Source of the DNA: Pseudomonas kairouanensis
GTDB lineage: Bacteria > Pseudomonadota > Gammaproteobacteria > Pseudomonadales > Pseudomonadaceae
DNA: 64,000 nucleotides
Direction of reading: 5' to 3'
NCBI RefSeq assembly: GCF_004682055.1
Contig: NZ_QUZU01000008.1
Span: 62,001-126,000 of the forward strand
The number at the start of each line of letters is the position of its first letter. Position 1 is the first letter of the stretch. Shown here in pieces: positions 37,715 through 46,662 of the stretch. The notes under the pieces were generated by a model that saw nothing but the letters and a program-made list of their open reading frames with translations, did no database searches and was not told the origin of the DNA. The position numbers were made by a program, and so were the translations under genes.

Positions 37715-38866
37715 ATGACCGTGGCTTTGACCTCCATCAGGATCAGCACCGATTTCGACAGTGGCAATATCCAGGTACTGGATGCCCACGACGCCTACCA
37801 GCTTCTGCTCGCAATCAAACCCGATACCCGCAGCCAACATTTCCAATGGTTTCATTTCAAGGCCGAGGGCATGCATGTGGGCCACACCCACACCTTTCGC
37901 CTGAGCAACGCGGGCAAATCGTCCTACCCCCATGCCTGGGGTGACTACCACGCAGTGGCGTCCTACGACCACATCAACTGGTTTCGGGTGCCTTCGCGCT
38001 TTGATGGCGAAATCCTGCATATCAGCCTCAAGACTCGCGAAAAGCAAGCATGGTTTGCCTATTTCGAACCCTACAGCCGTGAGCGCCACGACTGGCTGAT
38101 CGAGCAGGCCCTGAGCCGCGCCGGCACCCAGCTGCTGGCCACCGGCAAAAGTGTCGAAGGTCGTGATATCCAGCTGCTGCGGCGCGGCAAGGGCGGTGAA
38201 GGCCGGCGCAATATCTGGATCATCGCCCAGCAGCACCCCGGCGAGCACATGGCCGAATGGTTTATGGAAGGCATCATCGAGCGCCTGCAACAGGATGGCG
38301 ATGCGCAACTGAAAAAACTGCTGAAGGTCGCCGACCTTTACCTGGTGCCCAACATGAACCCGGACGGTGCCTTCCATGGCCACCTGCGCACCAACGCCAT
38401 GGGTCAGGACCTCAATCGCGCCTGGCAGAACGCCAGCCAGGAGATCAGCCCCGAAGTGCTGTTCGTGCAGCAGCAGATGGAAAAGTACGGCGTGGACCTG
38501 TTCCTCGACATCCACGGCGATGAGGCAATCCCCTACGTGTTCACCGCTGGCTGCGAAGGCAACCCCGGCTATACGCCGCGCATCGAACGGCTGGAAAAAC
38601 AGTTCCGCGGCCACTTGAGTTCACTGACCCGCGACTTCCAGACCACCCACGGCTACACCCGCGATTTGCCGGGCGAAGCCAACATGACCCTGGCCTGCAA
38701 CGCCGTGGGCCAGAAGTACGATTGCCTGTCGCTGACCCTGGAAATGCCGTTCAAGGACAACAACGACGCCCCCAACCCCCACACCGGCTGGTCGGGCAAA
38801 CGCTCGATGCAACTGGGCAAGGATGTGTTGAGCAGCGTCGCCGATATCGTCAACGTCCTGCGCTAG
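37715..38866 (+). CDS. M14-family zinc carboxypeptidase (cytosolic CCP-like)
   Basis: A 383-residue protein without a signal peptide. An N-terminal beta-sandwich (about residues 1-125, with WFHFKAEGMHVGHTHTFRL) precedes the M14 zinc domain: QQHPGEHMAEWFMEG (zinc His and Glu), PNMNPDGAFHGHLRTNAMGQDLNRAW (substrate Asn-Arg), FLDIHGDEAIPYVF (third zinc His) and the catalytic-Glu region CLSLTLEMPFKD. This layout matches bacterial relatives of tubulin deglutamylases. The bacterial substrate is unknown. The start at 37715 gives the usual MTVALTSIRIS; an ATG at 37658 is less likely. Confidence 0.9.
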   Translation: MTVALTSIRISTDFDSGNIQVLDAHDAYQLLLAIKPDTRSQHFQWFHFKAEGMHVGHTHTFRLSNAGKSSYPHAWGDYHAVASYDHINWFRVPSRFDGEILHISLKTREKQAWFAYFEPYSRERHDWLIEQALSRAGTQLLATGKSVEGRDIQLLRRGKGGEGRRNIWIIAQQHPGEHMAEWFMEGIIERLQQDGDAQLKKLLKVADLYLVPNMNPDGAFHGHLRTNAMGQDLNRAWQNASQEISPEVLFVQQQMEKYGVDLFLDIHGDEAIPYVFTAGCEGNPGYTPRIERLEKQFRGHLSSLTRDFQTTHGYTRDLPGEANMTLACNAVGQKYDCLSLTLEMPFKDNNDAPNPHTGWSGKRSMQLGKDVLSSVADIVNVLR

Positions 38867-39402
38867 TGTTTGCTGCCGGTCATGCTTTGCAGCACGCCAT
38901 CGCGGCGGATCAACCCATGGAACAACGCCGCCGCCAGGTGCAACAGCACCGTCAAAAACAACAAATAGGCAAGGTACCCATGGGCCTTTCGCAATAGCGC
39001 AAACAATGGCGCATTAGCCCCCACCAGTGCGGGCAACTGCACCGAACTGCTGAGCATCACCGGGTCCCCTGCGGCTGAAATCATCGCCCAGCCCAGCAGC
39101 GGCAACACCAGCATCAAGCCATACAACACCAGATGCGACGCCTTGGCCGCCAGCACTTGCCACACCGGCAAGTCAGCGGGCAATGGCGGTTGGCGCGTGG
39201 AAAAACGCACCACCAGCCGCACGATCACCAGCGCCAGGATCGCAACCCCCAACGGCTTGTGCAGGTGGATCAGCCACTCATGCCGCTCGGAAACAGACGC
39301 CGCCAACCCAGCGCCGATAAACAGCATGGCAATCACCATCAGCGCCATCAGCCAGTGCAGCAGGCGCGCCAACGGGGCGAAAAACCGGGGTTGAGCATTC
39401 AT
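38863..39402 (-). CDS. Cytochrome b561 (with the catalase-like peroxidase)
   Basis: A 179-residue four-helix di-haem membrane cytochrome. Haem-binding His residues are seen in PLARLLHWLMALMVIAML, IHLHKPLGVAIL and LRKAHGYLAYLLFLTVLLHLAAAL. Its start overlaps the stop of the upstream peroxidase gene by 4 bases, so it probably delivers electrons from quinol to that enzyme or its surroundings. It is convergent with the M14 gene and their stops overlap by 4 bases. Confidence 0.93.
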   Translation of the reverse strand: MNAQPRFFAPLARLLHWLMALMVIAMLFIGAGLAASVSERHEWLIHLHKPLGVAILALVIVRLVVRFSTRQPPLPADLPVWQVLAAKASHLVLYGLMLVLPLLGWAMISAAGDPVMLSSSVQLPALVGANAPLFALLRKAHGYLAYLLFLTVLLHLAAALFHGLIRRDGVLQSMTGSKH

Positions 39403-40496
39403 GGCTTCGACTCCTGAGGGGCACTCTTCTGAAGACCAGTGTGCAACGGGCCGACTTCACCGGCGCGGCGCAGGTAGGAACTGGCGTATGCGGCCGAGCG
39501 CGCAGCCAGCAGTGGGTCATTGGAGGCTTCGATACCACTGGGCAAAATCAACGGATCGAAATTGATATCACGGCAATCGCCCTCGGCCTGCGGCTGACTG
39601 CTTTGCAGCACCAGGGTCCCGGCGTTGAGCACCTTGTGGTCACCGGTCCACGGTTTGCTGGCATCGTCCAGCGGGTCGCCGGGGTTGGCCAGGGTCATGT
39701 TCAGTTGCCAGCGCAACGGCCCGGCCGCCAGGCGCTGCACCAGGTCTTTTTCGAGGAAATCACCACCAGCCGGGGCACTCTCGCCCGCGACATCCAAGCT
39801 CTGTGGCACAACGCCCCAACGCACGGCCTGGCGCTTGCCATCGGCGCCCACCAGGTAGAACGCGTTGATGCCGTTATAGGTTTCGGTCGCATAGCTGGCC
39901 GACGGCTTGGCCGTCTTGACCCACGCCAGAAACGCCGCTGTTTCGGGGTGCGCCGCAAAAAACGCGGGCATCGCCGCCGGGTTCGGCTTGCCGGTAGCCG
40001 GGTCTGGCGCACCGGCCTTGAGCAAACCGTAGAACGCTTCAGGCGTGCCCACCGGGAACACCGGCATGCTGTTCATCCCCGTGCGCCATTGCTGGCCATT
40101 GGCCTGGCTGAACTGCAGGGCAAAGCTGCGGATCGGCACACTGCTGTCCGGTGCATAGGGGTTGCCGCTGGGCAGCGCAAACCGGCCGATCACGGGCGTC
40201 TTGGCCGCGCTGAACACCTGGGCACTGGAGTAGGAACGGGCTTCGCTGCTGCTCTCGAAATACCCGGCCACGCACACGCCCTTGGCATGGTTGCGGCGAA
40301 AGCCTGGGTGTACGCCGTTGTTGGTTTCCAGGGCGTTGACCAGGGTTTTCGGGCGCAGCCGTTGTGGGTCGAGGGTGCCGTTGACGTAGGCAAAGGCCCC
40401 CGCCACAACCGCAACAACGGCGCCGATACCCACTAGCCGCGCGATCAGGCTCGCGGTGCTTAACGGGGGACGGGGCGGTGATGAGTGATCTACCAT
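39399..40496 (-). CDS. Membrane-anchored catalase-family peroxidase (SrpA-like)
   Basis: A 365-residue protein with an N-terminal anchor or uncleaved signal (LIARLVGIGAVVAVVAGAFAYV, about residues 17-40). The catalase core shows PGFRRNHAKGVCVAGYFESSSEARSYSSAQVF (distal His of R-x-H-A-K-G), GRFALPSGNP and MNSMPVFPVGTPEAFYGLL. It is shorter than true catalases and probably acts as a periplasmic haem peroxidase with the cytochrome b561. A GGGAATA-N15-CGTCTC promoter on the minus strand matches that of the divergent sigma-factor gene. Confidence 0.9.
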   Translation of the reverse strand: MVDHSSPPRPPLSTASLIARLVGIGAVVAVVAGAFAYVNGTLDPQRLRPKTLVNALETNNGVHPGFRRNHAKGVCVAGYFESSSEARSYSSAQVFSAAKTPVIGRFALPSGNPYAPDSSVPIRSFALQFSQANGQQWRTGMNSMPVFPVGTPEAFYGLLKAGAPDPATGKPNPAAMPAFFAAHPETAAFLAWVKTAKPSASYATETYNGINAFYLVGADGKRQAVRWGVVPQSLDVAGESAPAGGDFLEKDLVQRLAAGPLRWQLNMTLANPGDPLDDASKPWTGDHKVLNAGTLVLQSSQPQAEGDCRDINFDPLILPSGIEASNDPLLAARSAAYASSYLRRAGEVGPLHTGLQKSAPQESKP

Positions 40497-40550
40497 GCAG
40501 GAACTCCAGGGCCATAGGCCTTAGGGGGTGAAACATAAGGTCGGAGCATT

Positions 40551-40578
40551 GAGACGAACGCCATTGCGCTCTATTCCC
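40551..40578 (-). promoter_or_regulatory. ECF-type promoter of the peroxidase operon
   Basis: On the minus strand GGGAATA (40578-40572), 15 bases, CGTCTC (40556-40551). Identical boxes and spacing to the divergent promoter at 40605. Confidence 0.75.
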
Positions 40579-40604
40579 TGGCCTGCGATTTATTTTCCCA
40601 GGCC

Positions 40605-40632
40605 GGGAATAACCTTCAACGCCGCACGTCTC
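40605..40632 (+). promoter_or_regulatory. ECF-type promoter of the sigma/anti-sigma operon
   Basis: GGGAATA (40605-40611), 15 bases, CGTCTC (40627-40632), ending 33 bases before the sigma-factor start. The GGAAT/CGTC pattern is typical of ECF sigma promoters, implying autoregulation. Confidence 0.75.
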
Positions 40633-40665
40633 CCTAGTCCCAGCGTAGTGAACAGCCCAATTGCC

Positions 40666-41172
40666 ATGCATGAACTCGACGAACCGTTACGTGAACTCAT
40701 CCCCAGGCTGCGGCGCTTTGCCGTGTCCCTGACCCGTAACGCCAGCAGCGCCGACGACCTGGTGCAAGCGACCCTGGAACGGGCGCTCACCCGCTGGGCC
40801 GACAAACGCCAGGAAGGCGACCTGCGCGCCTGGCTGTTTTCGATCCTCTACCGCCAGTTCCTCGACGCCCATCGCCGCACCCGGCGTTATGCGCGCATGC
40901 TGGAATTCTTTACCGGCCGCGACGATGCACAACCCTCGGTGGAACGCACGGTGATCGCTCAATCCACCCTGCGAGCCTTCGATCAACTCAATACCGAACA
41001 GCGTGCGCTGCTGCTGTGGGTGTCGGTCGAAGGCTTGAGCTACAAGGAAGTGGCCGAAATCCTGGAGGTGCCCGTGGGCACCGTGATGTCACGCCTGTCC
41101 CGCGCGCGCCAAGCCCTGCGTCAACTCAGCGATGGCGAAATTGCCAGCCCTTCCCTGCGGATACTCAAATGA
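40666..41172 (+). CDS. ECF RNA polymerase sigma factor
   Basis: A 168-residue group IV sigma factor. Region 2 is LIPRLRRFAVSLTRNASSADDLVQATLERALTRW...GDLRAWLFSILYRQFLDAHRR, and region 4 is LNTEQRALLLWVSVEGLSYKEVAEILEVPVGTVMSRLSRARQALRQL. The start at 40666 is used because the upstream extension would contain the promoter. It overlaps the anti-sigma gene (ATGA). It probably directs the peroxidase/cytochrome operon and itself from the paired promoters. Confidence 0.95.
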   Translation: MHELDEPLRELIPRLRRFAVSLTRNASSADDLVQATLERALTRWADKRQEGDLRAWLFSILYRQFLDAHRRTRRYARMLEFFTGRDDAQPSVERTVIAQSTLRAFDQLNTEQRALLLWVSVEGLSYKEVAEILEVPVGTVMSRLSRARQALRQLSDGEIASPSLRILK

Positions 41173-41906
41173 TCAGTCTGCCCCCCAGCGAACGCGATTT
41201 GCATGCCTACGTCGATCACCAACTCCTGGAGAGCGATCGCCGTGTCCTTGAAACCTGGCTGGCGGCCCACCCGGACGTCGCAGCCCAGGTCCACGCCTGG
41301 CAACAAGACGCGCAATTGCTGCGCGCCGCGTTGAGCGGTGCCTTGCAACACCCCGTCAACCCGGACCTGGACCCGGCGCTGATCCGCCAGCGCATCAAAC
41401 ACCAATCGCGCCGTCATTTCGCCACGGCGGCGGTGCTGTTGATTGCCGTCAGCCTCGGCGGCCTGGGTGGCTGGCATGCCCGCGAAGCCACGCAGGCGCC
41501 GCTGCTGCCGATGGCCGACGCGATGCAAGCGTACCGCCTGTTTGCCCAGGACGGCATCATGCCCGCCGACTATCAGGCACAAGGTGGCGGCAATATGCAG
41601 GCCTGGCTCGACCGCTACTTCAACCAGGCCCACCGCCTGCCGGACTTGAGCGCCGCCGGCTTCACGCCAGTCAGCGGGCGTTTGCTCACCACCGACCAGG
41701 GTGCGGCGGCAATGGTGCTGTATGAAGATCAACAAGGTCGGCGCATCAGCTTTTATATCCGCCCACCAGGCCCGGATAATGGTTTTCTGCCCCGAGGCAG
41801 CCGCAGTGCCGACGGTTTGCGCGCCCAATACTGGTCCGGTGCCGGCTACAACTACGCGATGGTCAGCCCCGAAAACCAGCCTGCCACTGCGCTGCTGAGC
41901 TTTTAG
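41169..41906 (+). CDS. Anti-sigma factor (membrane-spanning)
   Basis: A 245-residue protein. The cytoplasmic N-terminus (SERDLHAYVDHQLLESDRRVLETWLAAHPDVAAQVHAW) is of the RskA/anti-sigma kind with no HxxxCxxC zinc motif. One helix (about residues 84-101) and a periplasmic C-terminus follow. Start ATG overlaps the sigma stop. It presumably holds the ECF sigma inactive until an envelope or oxidative signal. It is convergent with the pilus operon and overlaps its last gene by 4 bases. Confidence 0.9.
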   Translation: MISLPPSERDLHAYVDHQLLESDRRVLETWLAAHPDVAAQVHAWQQDAQLLRAALSGALQHPVNPDLDPALIRQRIKHQSRRHFATAAVLLIAVSLGGLGGWHAREATQAPLLPMADAMQAYRLFAQDGIMPADYQAQGGGNMQAWLDRYFNQAHRLPDLSAAGFTPVSGRLLTTDQGAAAMVLYEDQQGRRISFYIRPPGPDNGFLPRGSRSADGLRAQYWSGAGYNYAMVSPENQPATALLSF

Positions 41907-42898
41907 AAACCCACGTCCAGCACCACGTTGTCGATATAGGTGCCTGCCGGTGGGGTGGTCTGGTCGGAGTAGATCCTGGCGTTGTAGTTGTACACCTGGC
42001 TGCCCACGCCCGTGCCGGTGCCCAGGCCATTGCCAGGGTTGATCTCGGCGGTCGAACTGTCGCGCCGCGCCGCGCCCACGCTGCCCCACCGGGTGGTGCC
42101 GGCGCTCTTGAAGATATCGTAGGCCAGGTAATTGCTGCCCGAGATCATCCGCCGTCGCCCACCCACGCCCACCGCGTTCTGGCCGTCGCTCATGCCCACC
42201 GTGTAGGTGCTGCCCTTGGTGCACGAGACACTCGCTTGGCCGGTCACGGTGGCAAAGCCACTGATCACCGGGGCGCTGCCAAAACTGATGGCTGGCGCGG
42301 TGATCTGGCAGTCATTGGTCACCGTCATCGTCACGGTGAGCGTACGGGTCTGGGGCGTCAGGTTCTTATCGCGCAACACACACAATGTGCCCACCCCCAG
42401 GCCCACGCAGTAGTCCCACGACCAGGCCAGGTTCAAGACTTCGGTATAAACCCCCGCTGCCACGTTACTGCCGGTGATGCTGCCCAGGTACAGCGGCAAC
42501 GACTTATTGCCCGGCCCGGTCAACAGCCCGGCGGCGGTGGCAAGGCCATTGGGCCCGAAGTCGAACAGGGTGTTACGGGCAATGGGATAGCTGGAGGTGT
42601 TATTACCGTAGACCGTGTAGCGGATCACATCGCCAGTGGGGCCGACCATCCCCGCCGTCAGCGAAGAAATGGTCAGGTAAAAGTGATCGCTGGTGCCCAG
42701 GGCGATCAACGATTGCCCGCAGCTCAGCCCGCCGTTCAAGGTCGAACTGCCTTGGGAGGTGGTGTTCACCGTCACCGAACTGACCGAGCCAAACCCCGCC
42801 GGGGCCGTTGCCGCCACGCCACACACCGCCAGTGCCTGGCTCGACATGCCCACGCCTGCAACGGTCAACACCCCGCCTAGCCATCCCTTGCCCCTCAC
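41903..42898 (-). CDS. Archaic pilus tip adhesin (CupE6/CsuE-like, spore coat U domains)
   Basis: A 331-residue secreted protein with a signal peptide (ending about MSSQALA, residue 24) and two spore-coat-U type domains: the first contains a tip-type cysteine pattern (AVCGVAAT...LSCGQSLI), the second starts at TVTNDCQITAPAISFG and ends in the donor-strand-like TPPAGTYIDNVVLDVGF. A double-domain subunit at the end of the cluster is the expected tip adhesin. Confidence 0.88.
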   Translation of the reverse strand: MRGKGWLGGVLTVAGVGMSSQALAVCGVAATAPAGFGSVSSVTVNTTSQGSSTLNGGLSCGQSLIALGTSDHFYLTISSLTAGMVGPTGDVIRYTVYGNNTSSYPIARNTLFDFGPNGLATAAGLLTGPGNKSLPLYLGSITGSNVAAGVYTEVLNLAWSWDYCVGLGVGTLCVLRDKNLTPQTRTLTVTMTVTNDCQITAPAISFGSAPVISGFATVTGQASVSCTKGSTYTVGMSDGQNAVGVGGRRRMISGSNYLAYDIFKSAGTTRWGSVGAARRDSSTAEINPGNGLGTGTGVGSQVYNYNARIYSDQTTPPAGTYIDNVVLDVGF

Positions 42899-42921
42899 CC
42901 GCTCCCTCCTGGCTCAAGCCC

Positions 42922-45285
42922 TCATTGGCACACCAACGGCCCGATCAAAGGCACGTCCTGTTGCTGCTCATCGATATCGAATGTCGCCTGGCACGTACGC
43001 CCTTCGCCCAGGGTCACCTGCAAGGTGTTATGGGCTGCCAGATTGTCCAGGTACACCAGGCCATCCCAGCCCACCACGGCCTGCTGGCCGCTTTGCTCAT
43101 GCACCACCAGGCTGCCCAGGGCCAGTTCCTGGTGCTGGCTGTCCACCAACGTGACGCTGGCAGCCAGCACCCGGCGCAGCGGGAATTCCAGCAGGTAGCC
43201 ACTGCCCCGTCGCACCGACACCCGTTGCTCCACGTTCTGGCTCTGGATATTGGGCGGCAGGTTGAGCGGGTCGATTTCATACTTGGCGCGGTAGTAAGCG
43301 CTGCTCCACGGCACCAGCAATTTGCCATTGCGGTCGGTCTGGCCCACCAACTGGTTTTCGTAGCGCACCGGGATCCCGGCAAAACCCTGGGTACTCACCA
43401 CCACAAAGGCATCGTTGATGCGGTTGGCGGCAAAGGTATCGCCGCCCATCCACACCAACGAACCGCTGGCATCGGCCCAGCGGGTCTGGGCATCGCTGCT
43501 GCCGTATACACCGGCTTGCAATTGCACCGATTGCAGGCGCCAGGTCAGGTCGGCCTGGCGGTAGGTGGGCCCATCACCCTGGGCATAGCCGAGGGTGTAG
43601 CCCACCCCGCCCTCGCTGGGCACCGCACTGCTGTAGTTGACGCGCTGGCGACTGGCGCCGTCCTTGCTGCGTTCGCTGCTCAGGGCCAGGCTGCCATTGA
43701 GGTCGAACGGGATCACCAGTTGCGCCTGCACGGCCCAGTTGCTGTCGCCGATCTCACGGTTGGCCGACAGGTAAAAACTGGTGTTATGCCACAGCGGCTT
43801 GCTCCAGCTCAGGTTGAGCAGGCGTGTGCGCGAGTCGTCCGCGGCCTGCACGTCGAAATAGCCCAGGCCCAGGCTGCCGAAGCGCTCCAGGTTGAGGCTC
43901 AGGGTCACCTGTTCGCTGCGCTTGCTCAGGCTGGCGTAAGGGGTGTCCACCAGGGTCAGGTCGGCGTATTCGTCGCGCCGCTCCACCCGCTGGTACGACA
44001 GGCTGTAGCGCGTGCTGTTGTATTGATAACCCAGGCTCAATTGCTGGCCGGTGCGGCCCTCGAACTGACTTTGGCTGAGCGCACTGTTGAGCACGCCGAA
44101 ATTGCCCAGCCGCAGGTTGCCGCCCAACCCGCCCAGGGTCAGGTTACTGGCGGCTTCGGCATGGCTTTCCAGGGTCAGGTTGTCGGAATAGCCATACCGA
44201 AAGGTGCCGCTGGCCGCTCCCGGCCCGTAGGCGAAATCGCGCAGGGTGTAATCCCGGCGCAAGGTCCCGGCGGCTACCGAGAAATCCGTCAGGCCTTGTT
44301 GCAACAAGGTGCTGGTGACGTAGAACGGCACCGTGGTCGACACCTGGCGGCCCAGGGCATCGGTGGTCACCACCACCGCCTCCCCCGCCCCGTTGATAAA
44401 CGGCACGTTGGTCAGGGTGTAGGGCCCCGGTTGCAGCAGTGCGCTTTCGGATTTATAGCCGTTGATAAACAGGTCCACCGACGACGGTACCGCCGCCTCG
44501 CCAGCAAATTGCGGCAAGGGGTAGGTCACCAGGTCCGGGCGTACGGCAAAGTCCCGCGACAGTTGCACCCCACCCAGGCGCACCGAACTGCTCCAGGGCA
44601 ACGCGCCGCTGATCACGTCACCGGCCTCGTAGGTGAGCATTCGCTCATCGTCCGAGAAGCGCCAGGTGGTGTCGTAACGCCGATAGCCATTGTTGAGGGT
44701 GCTGTTGCTGATGCCGCCGGCCAGGGTCTGACGGTACTGCCCGGTATTGGACAGGGTGCCCCAGCTATCAAAGAACCGCAGTTCGTTCCAGGCGGCGAGG
44801 TAGCTGCCGCCCTCGTCCGTGTCGTTGAAGTACAGGTCATAGTTGAGCAAGGCACCAAAGCTGCTCATGGACTGGCTGCGCGGGTAGGCGTTGCGGTTAC
44901 CGATGAACTGCGCCTGCAACCACGATGGCGGCACGTCCAGCAGCAGGCGCTGGCCGTTGCTGTCGTAGTCGCTGTGCAGGCCGGGGACCTTGTCCAGGGC
45001 GATGCTGCCGGTGGGTTCACCGGGCAGTTTCATGCCCACGTCCTGCAAGGCGCTGGCCGGCACGTAGAGTTGCCCGGCGCGTTGATCCACCGCAATGACG
45101 CGGCCGGTGTCCATCTGGTTGACCACCAGTTCCAGAAACAACTGTGCATCGGCGACAGCCTCCATACTGCTTGGCGGCGGCGGCAGGTCGCCAGCCACGC
45201 CTGGCGGCGCAAACAGCGCACCCCACAGCCCGCTCACCACTGCCACCGACGACCACAGACAACGAGCCCGACCACGACTCACCAT
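42922..45285 (-). CDS. Outer membrane fimbrial usher (CupE5/CsuD-like)
   Basis: A 787-residue usher that exports and assembles pilin subunits. Signal peptide, then an N-terminal chaperone-binding domain (LFLELVVNQMDTGRVIAVDQ), a large barrel and a plug region (TNVPFINGAGEAVVVTTDALGRQ), and C-terminal domains (LVHEQSGQQAVVGWDGLVYLDNL). The start at 45285 has GAAGGA 9 bases upstream; in-frame ATGs at 45309-45351 are possible but would lengthen the signal peptide unusually. Confidence 0.93.
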   Translation of the reverse strand: MVSRGRARCLWSSVAVVSGLWGALFAPPGVAGDLPPPPSSMEAVADAQLFLELVVNQMDTGRVIAVDQRAGQLYVPASALQDVGMKLPGEPTGSIALDKVPGLHSDYDSNGQRLLLDVPPSWLQAQFIGNRNAYPRSQSMSSFGALLNYDLYFNDTDEGGSYLAAWNELRFFDSWGTLSNTGQYRQTLAGGISNSTLNNGYRRYDTTWRFSDDERMLTYEAGDVISGALPWSSSVRLGGVQLSRDFAVRPDLVTYPLPQFAGEAAVPSSVDLFINGYKSESALLQPGPYTLTNVPFINGAGEAVVVTTDALGRQVSTTVPFYVTSTLLQQGLTDFSVAAGTLRRDYTLRDFAYGPGAASGTFRYGYSDNLTLESHAEAASNLTLGGLGGNLRLGNFGVLNSALSQSQFEGRTGQQLSLGYQYNSTRYSLSYQRVERRDEYADLTLVDTPYASLSKRSEQVTLSLNLERFGSLGLGYFDVQAADDSRTRLLNLSWSKPLWHNTSFYLSANREIGDSNWAVQAQLVIPFDLNGSLALSSERSKDGASRQRVNYSSAVPSEGGVGYTLGYAQGDGPTYRQADLTWRLQSVQLQAGVYGSSDAQTRWADASGSLVWMGGDTFAANRINDAFVVVSTQGFAGIPVRYENQLVGQTDRNGKLLVPWSSAYYRAKYEIDPLNLPPNIQSQNVEQRVSVRRGSGYLLEFPLRRVLAASVTLVDSQHQELALGSLVVHEQSGQQAVVGWDGLVYLDNLAAHNTLQVTLGEGRTCQATFDIDEQQQDVPLIGPLVCQ

Positions 45286-45357
45286 GGCGTTGTGTCCTTC
45301 AATGGACATCTCCATCCTGTTGAACCAGAGGCTCAGCCTGTCCCGCTGCAAACCCCG

Positions 45358-46146
45358 TTACCGCTTCGGCGCAAGGTTCTCCAACTGCGCTGCGCCGTTG
45401 ATTCGCACCTGCAAGGGCTGGTCGGCCGACAACGTATCCGGCACCGGCCAGCGCATGGTCGCGCCCGGCAGCACGTAGCCCAGCAGGCCATCCACCAGGG
45501 GGCGTGTCTGGCCGCCCTGTTTGAACGAGGCATCGGTCAGGCGCGCATGCACGGCGCCCTGGTTGCGCACTTCGATGTAATTGCGCCCGGCCACTGTGAC
45601 CTTGTGCCAGCTCAGGTCCGGCTTGCCAGCACCTTTGGGGTCACGCTGACGCGTGGCGTCTTCCTTGCTCCACAGGCCCGTGCCATAGGCGAACAACGGC
45701 ACCGAATAGCGCATCTGAAAGCGAATCGCCGCTGCCGTGGTCTTGCCTTCCGGCGGTGCGGGCAACTGCATGGGCGATGGGATTTCATCGATGATGATGC
45801 GGTAGGCCAGTTCCTGGCCCGGCGGTACTTCGCGGGTGCGGGTCAGGCGCACCAGTTGCTTCTGGCCCGGTTCGATCCTGGCCACCGGCGGGCTGCCAAC
45901 GACGTCGCGCTGGTTCTGGTACTGCTCGTCAAACCCGCTCTGGCTCCAGGCAAATACCCGCACCTGCAGGTTGGCCGTCTCGGTGCCACGGTTTTCCAGC
46001 CAGAGCGCGCTGGCCTGTTGGTCGGCCTCCAGCACCGGATCGATCGGCCAGATCAGCACCGAGCTGGCGGCCTGCACAAGCCCGGCCGTGCACAGGGCAC
46101 CCAAGGCAACACCCGCGGCCCACAACCGCCGGGAAGGTGAACGCAT
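45358..46146 (-). CDS. Periplasmic pilus chaperone (CupE4/CsuC-like)
   Basis: A 262-residue PapD-like chaperone. Signal peptide (ending LVQA, residue 26), then VLIWPIDPVLEADQQASALWLENRGTETANLQVRVFAW and IEPGQKQLVRLTRTREVPPGQELAYRIIIDEIP, typical of the archaic (FGL-like) chaperones. The start at 46146 has AAGGAG 9 bases upstream; a longer in-frame reading upstream overlaps the pilin gene and is rejected. Confidence 0.93.
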   Translation of the reverse strand: MRSPSRRLWAAGVALGALCTAGLVQAASSVLIWPIDPVLEADQQASALWLENRGTETANLQVRVFAWSQSGFDEQYQNQRDVVGSPPVARIEPGQKQLVRLTRTREVPPGQELAYRIIIDEIPSPMQLPAPPEGKTTAAAIRFQMRYSVPLFAYGTGLWSKEDATRQRDPKGAGKPDLSWHKVTVAGRNYIEVRNQGAVHARLTDASFKQGGQTRPLVDGLLGYVLPGATMRWPVPDTLSADQPLQVRINGAAQLENLAPKR

Positions 46147-46171
46147 AAAACCACTCCTTATACCGATAGCC

Positions 46172-46660
46172 CTACCACGACAATTGCACCTGCAACGTGT
46201 CGCTGTACGTCCCCCCAGGCTGATTGCCCGGTAATTGCACCCGCCCGTAGATCGGCAGGCTGATGTTGTTGGCATTGGTGTAGGCCACGGCGACGCTCTG
46301 ACTGATCCCCAGGCTCTGGCTGAACGCTGCATCGCGAAACAACTGGTAAGCCACCCGCGCACTGCCGGAGTTGAGCTGCAAGTTGCGCCCGGCACTGCTA
46401 TGCAACCCGCCATCGACGCTCATGTTCAGCGTCACCCCCGGCGTGCATTGCAGCGTCACGCCGCCGGTCAGCGCAGCGGTCACCGTACTGGTGGCCAGCG
46501 CCGAATAACTGCCGTACGCCAACGCGCCATAGTTGCTGCCACCGCCCACCACCAGGCAGCCCGGCGTGATGGTGGCGCTCACCTGGAAGCTCTGGCTGGG
46601 CAACGCCGATAACGGCAGGGGCAGCGCCAGCCCGCAGGCCAGCAACGCACTGCGCCACAT
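46172..46660 (-). CDS. Spore coat U-domain pilus subunit 4
   Basis: A 162-residue subunit with a signal peptide (ending PLSALPS) and one SCPU domain: FQVSATITPGCLVVGGGSNYGALAYG, ending NQPGGTYSDTLQVQLSW. A GTG at 46663, overlapping the previous stop, could be the true start. It is a minor or adaptor subunit by position. It is followed by the chaperone 25 bases later. Confidence 0.88.
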   Translation of the reverse strand: MWRSALLACGLALPLPLSALPSQSFQVSATITPGCLVVGGGSNYGALAYGSYSALATSTVTAALTGGVTLQCTPGVTLNMSVDGGLHSSAGRNLQLNSGSARVAYQLFRDAAFSQSLGISQSVAVAYTNANNISLPIYGRVQLPGNQPGGTYSDTLQVQLSW

Positions 46661-46662
46661 CA

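Noticed and set aside
40528-40665. Upstream extension of the sigma-factor frame
   Set aside because: It would contain the divergent ECF promoter and adds residues with no similarity to sigma factors.
42808-46140. Very long reading frame (1110 codons) on the plus strand opposite the pilus usher and chaperone
   Set aside because: It is antisense to clear secretion and usher sequences, has no family similarity, and arises from high GC at third positions.
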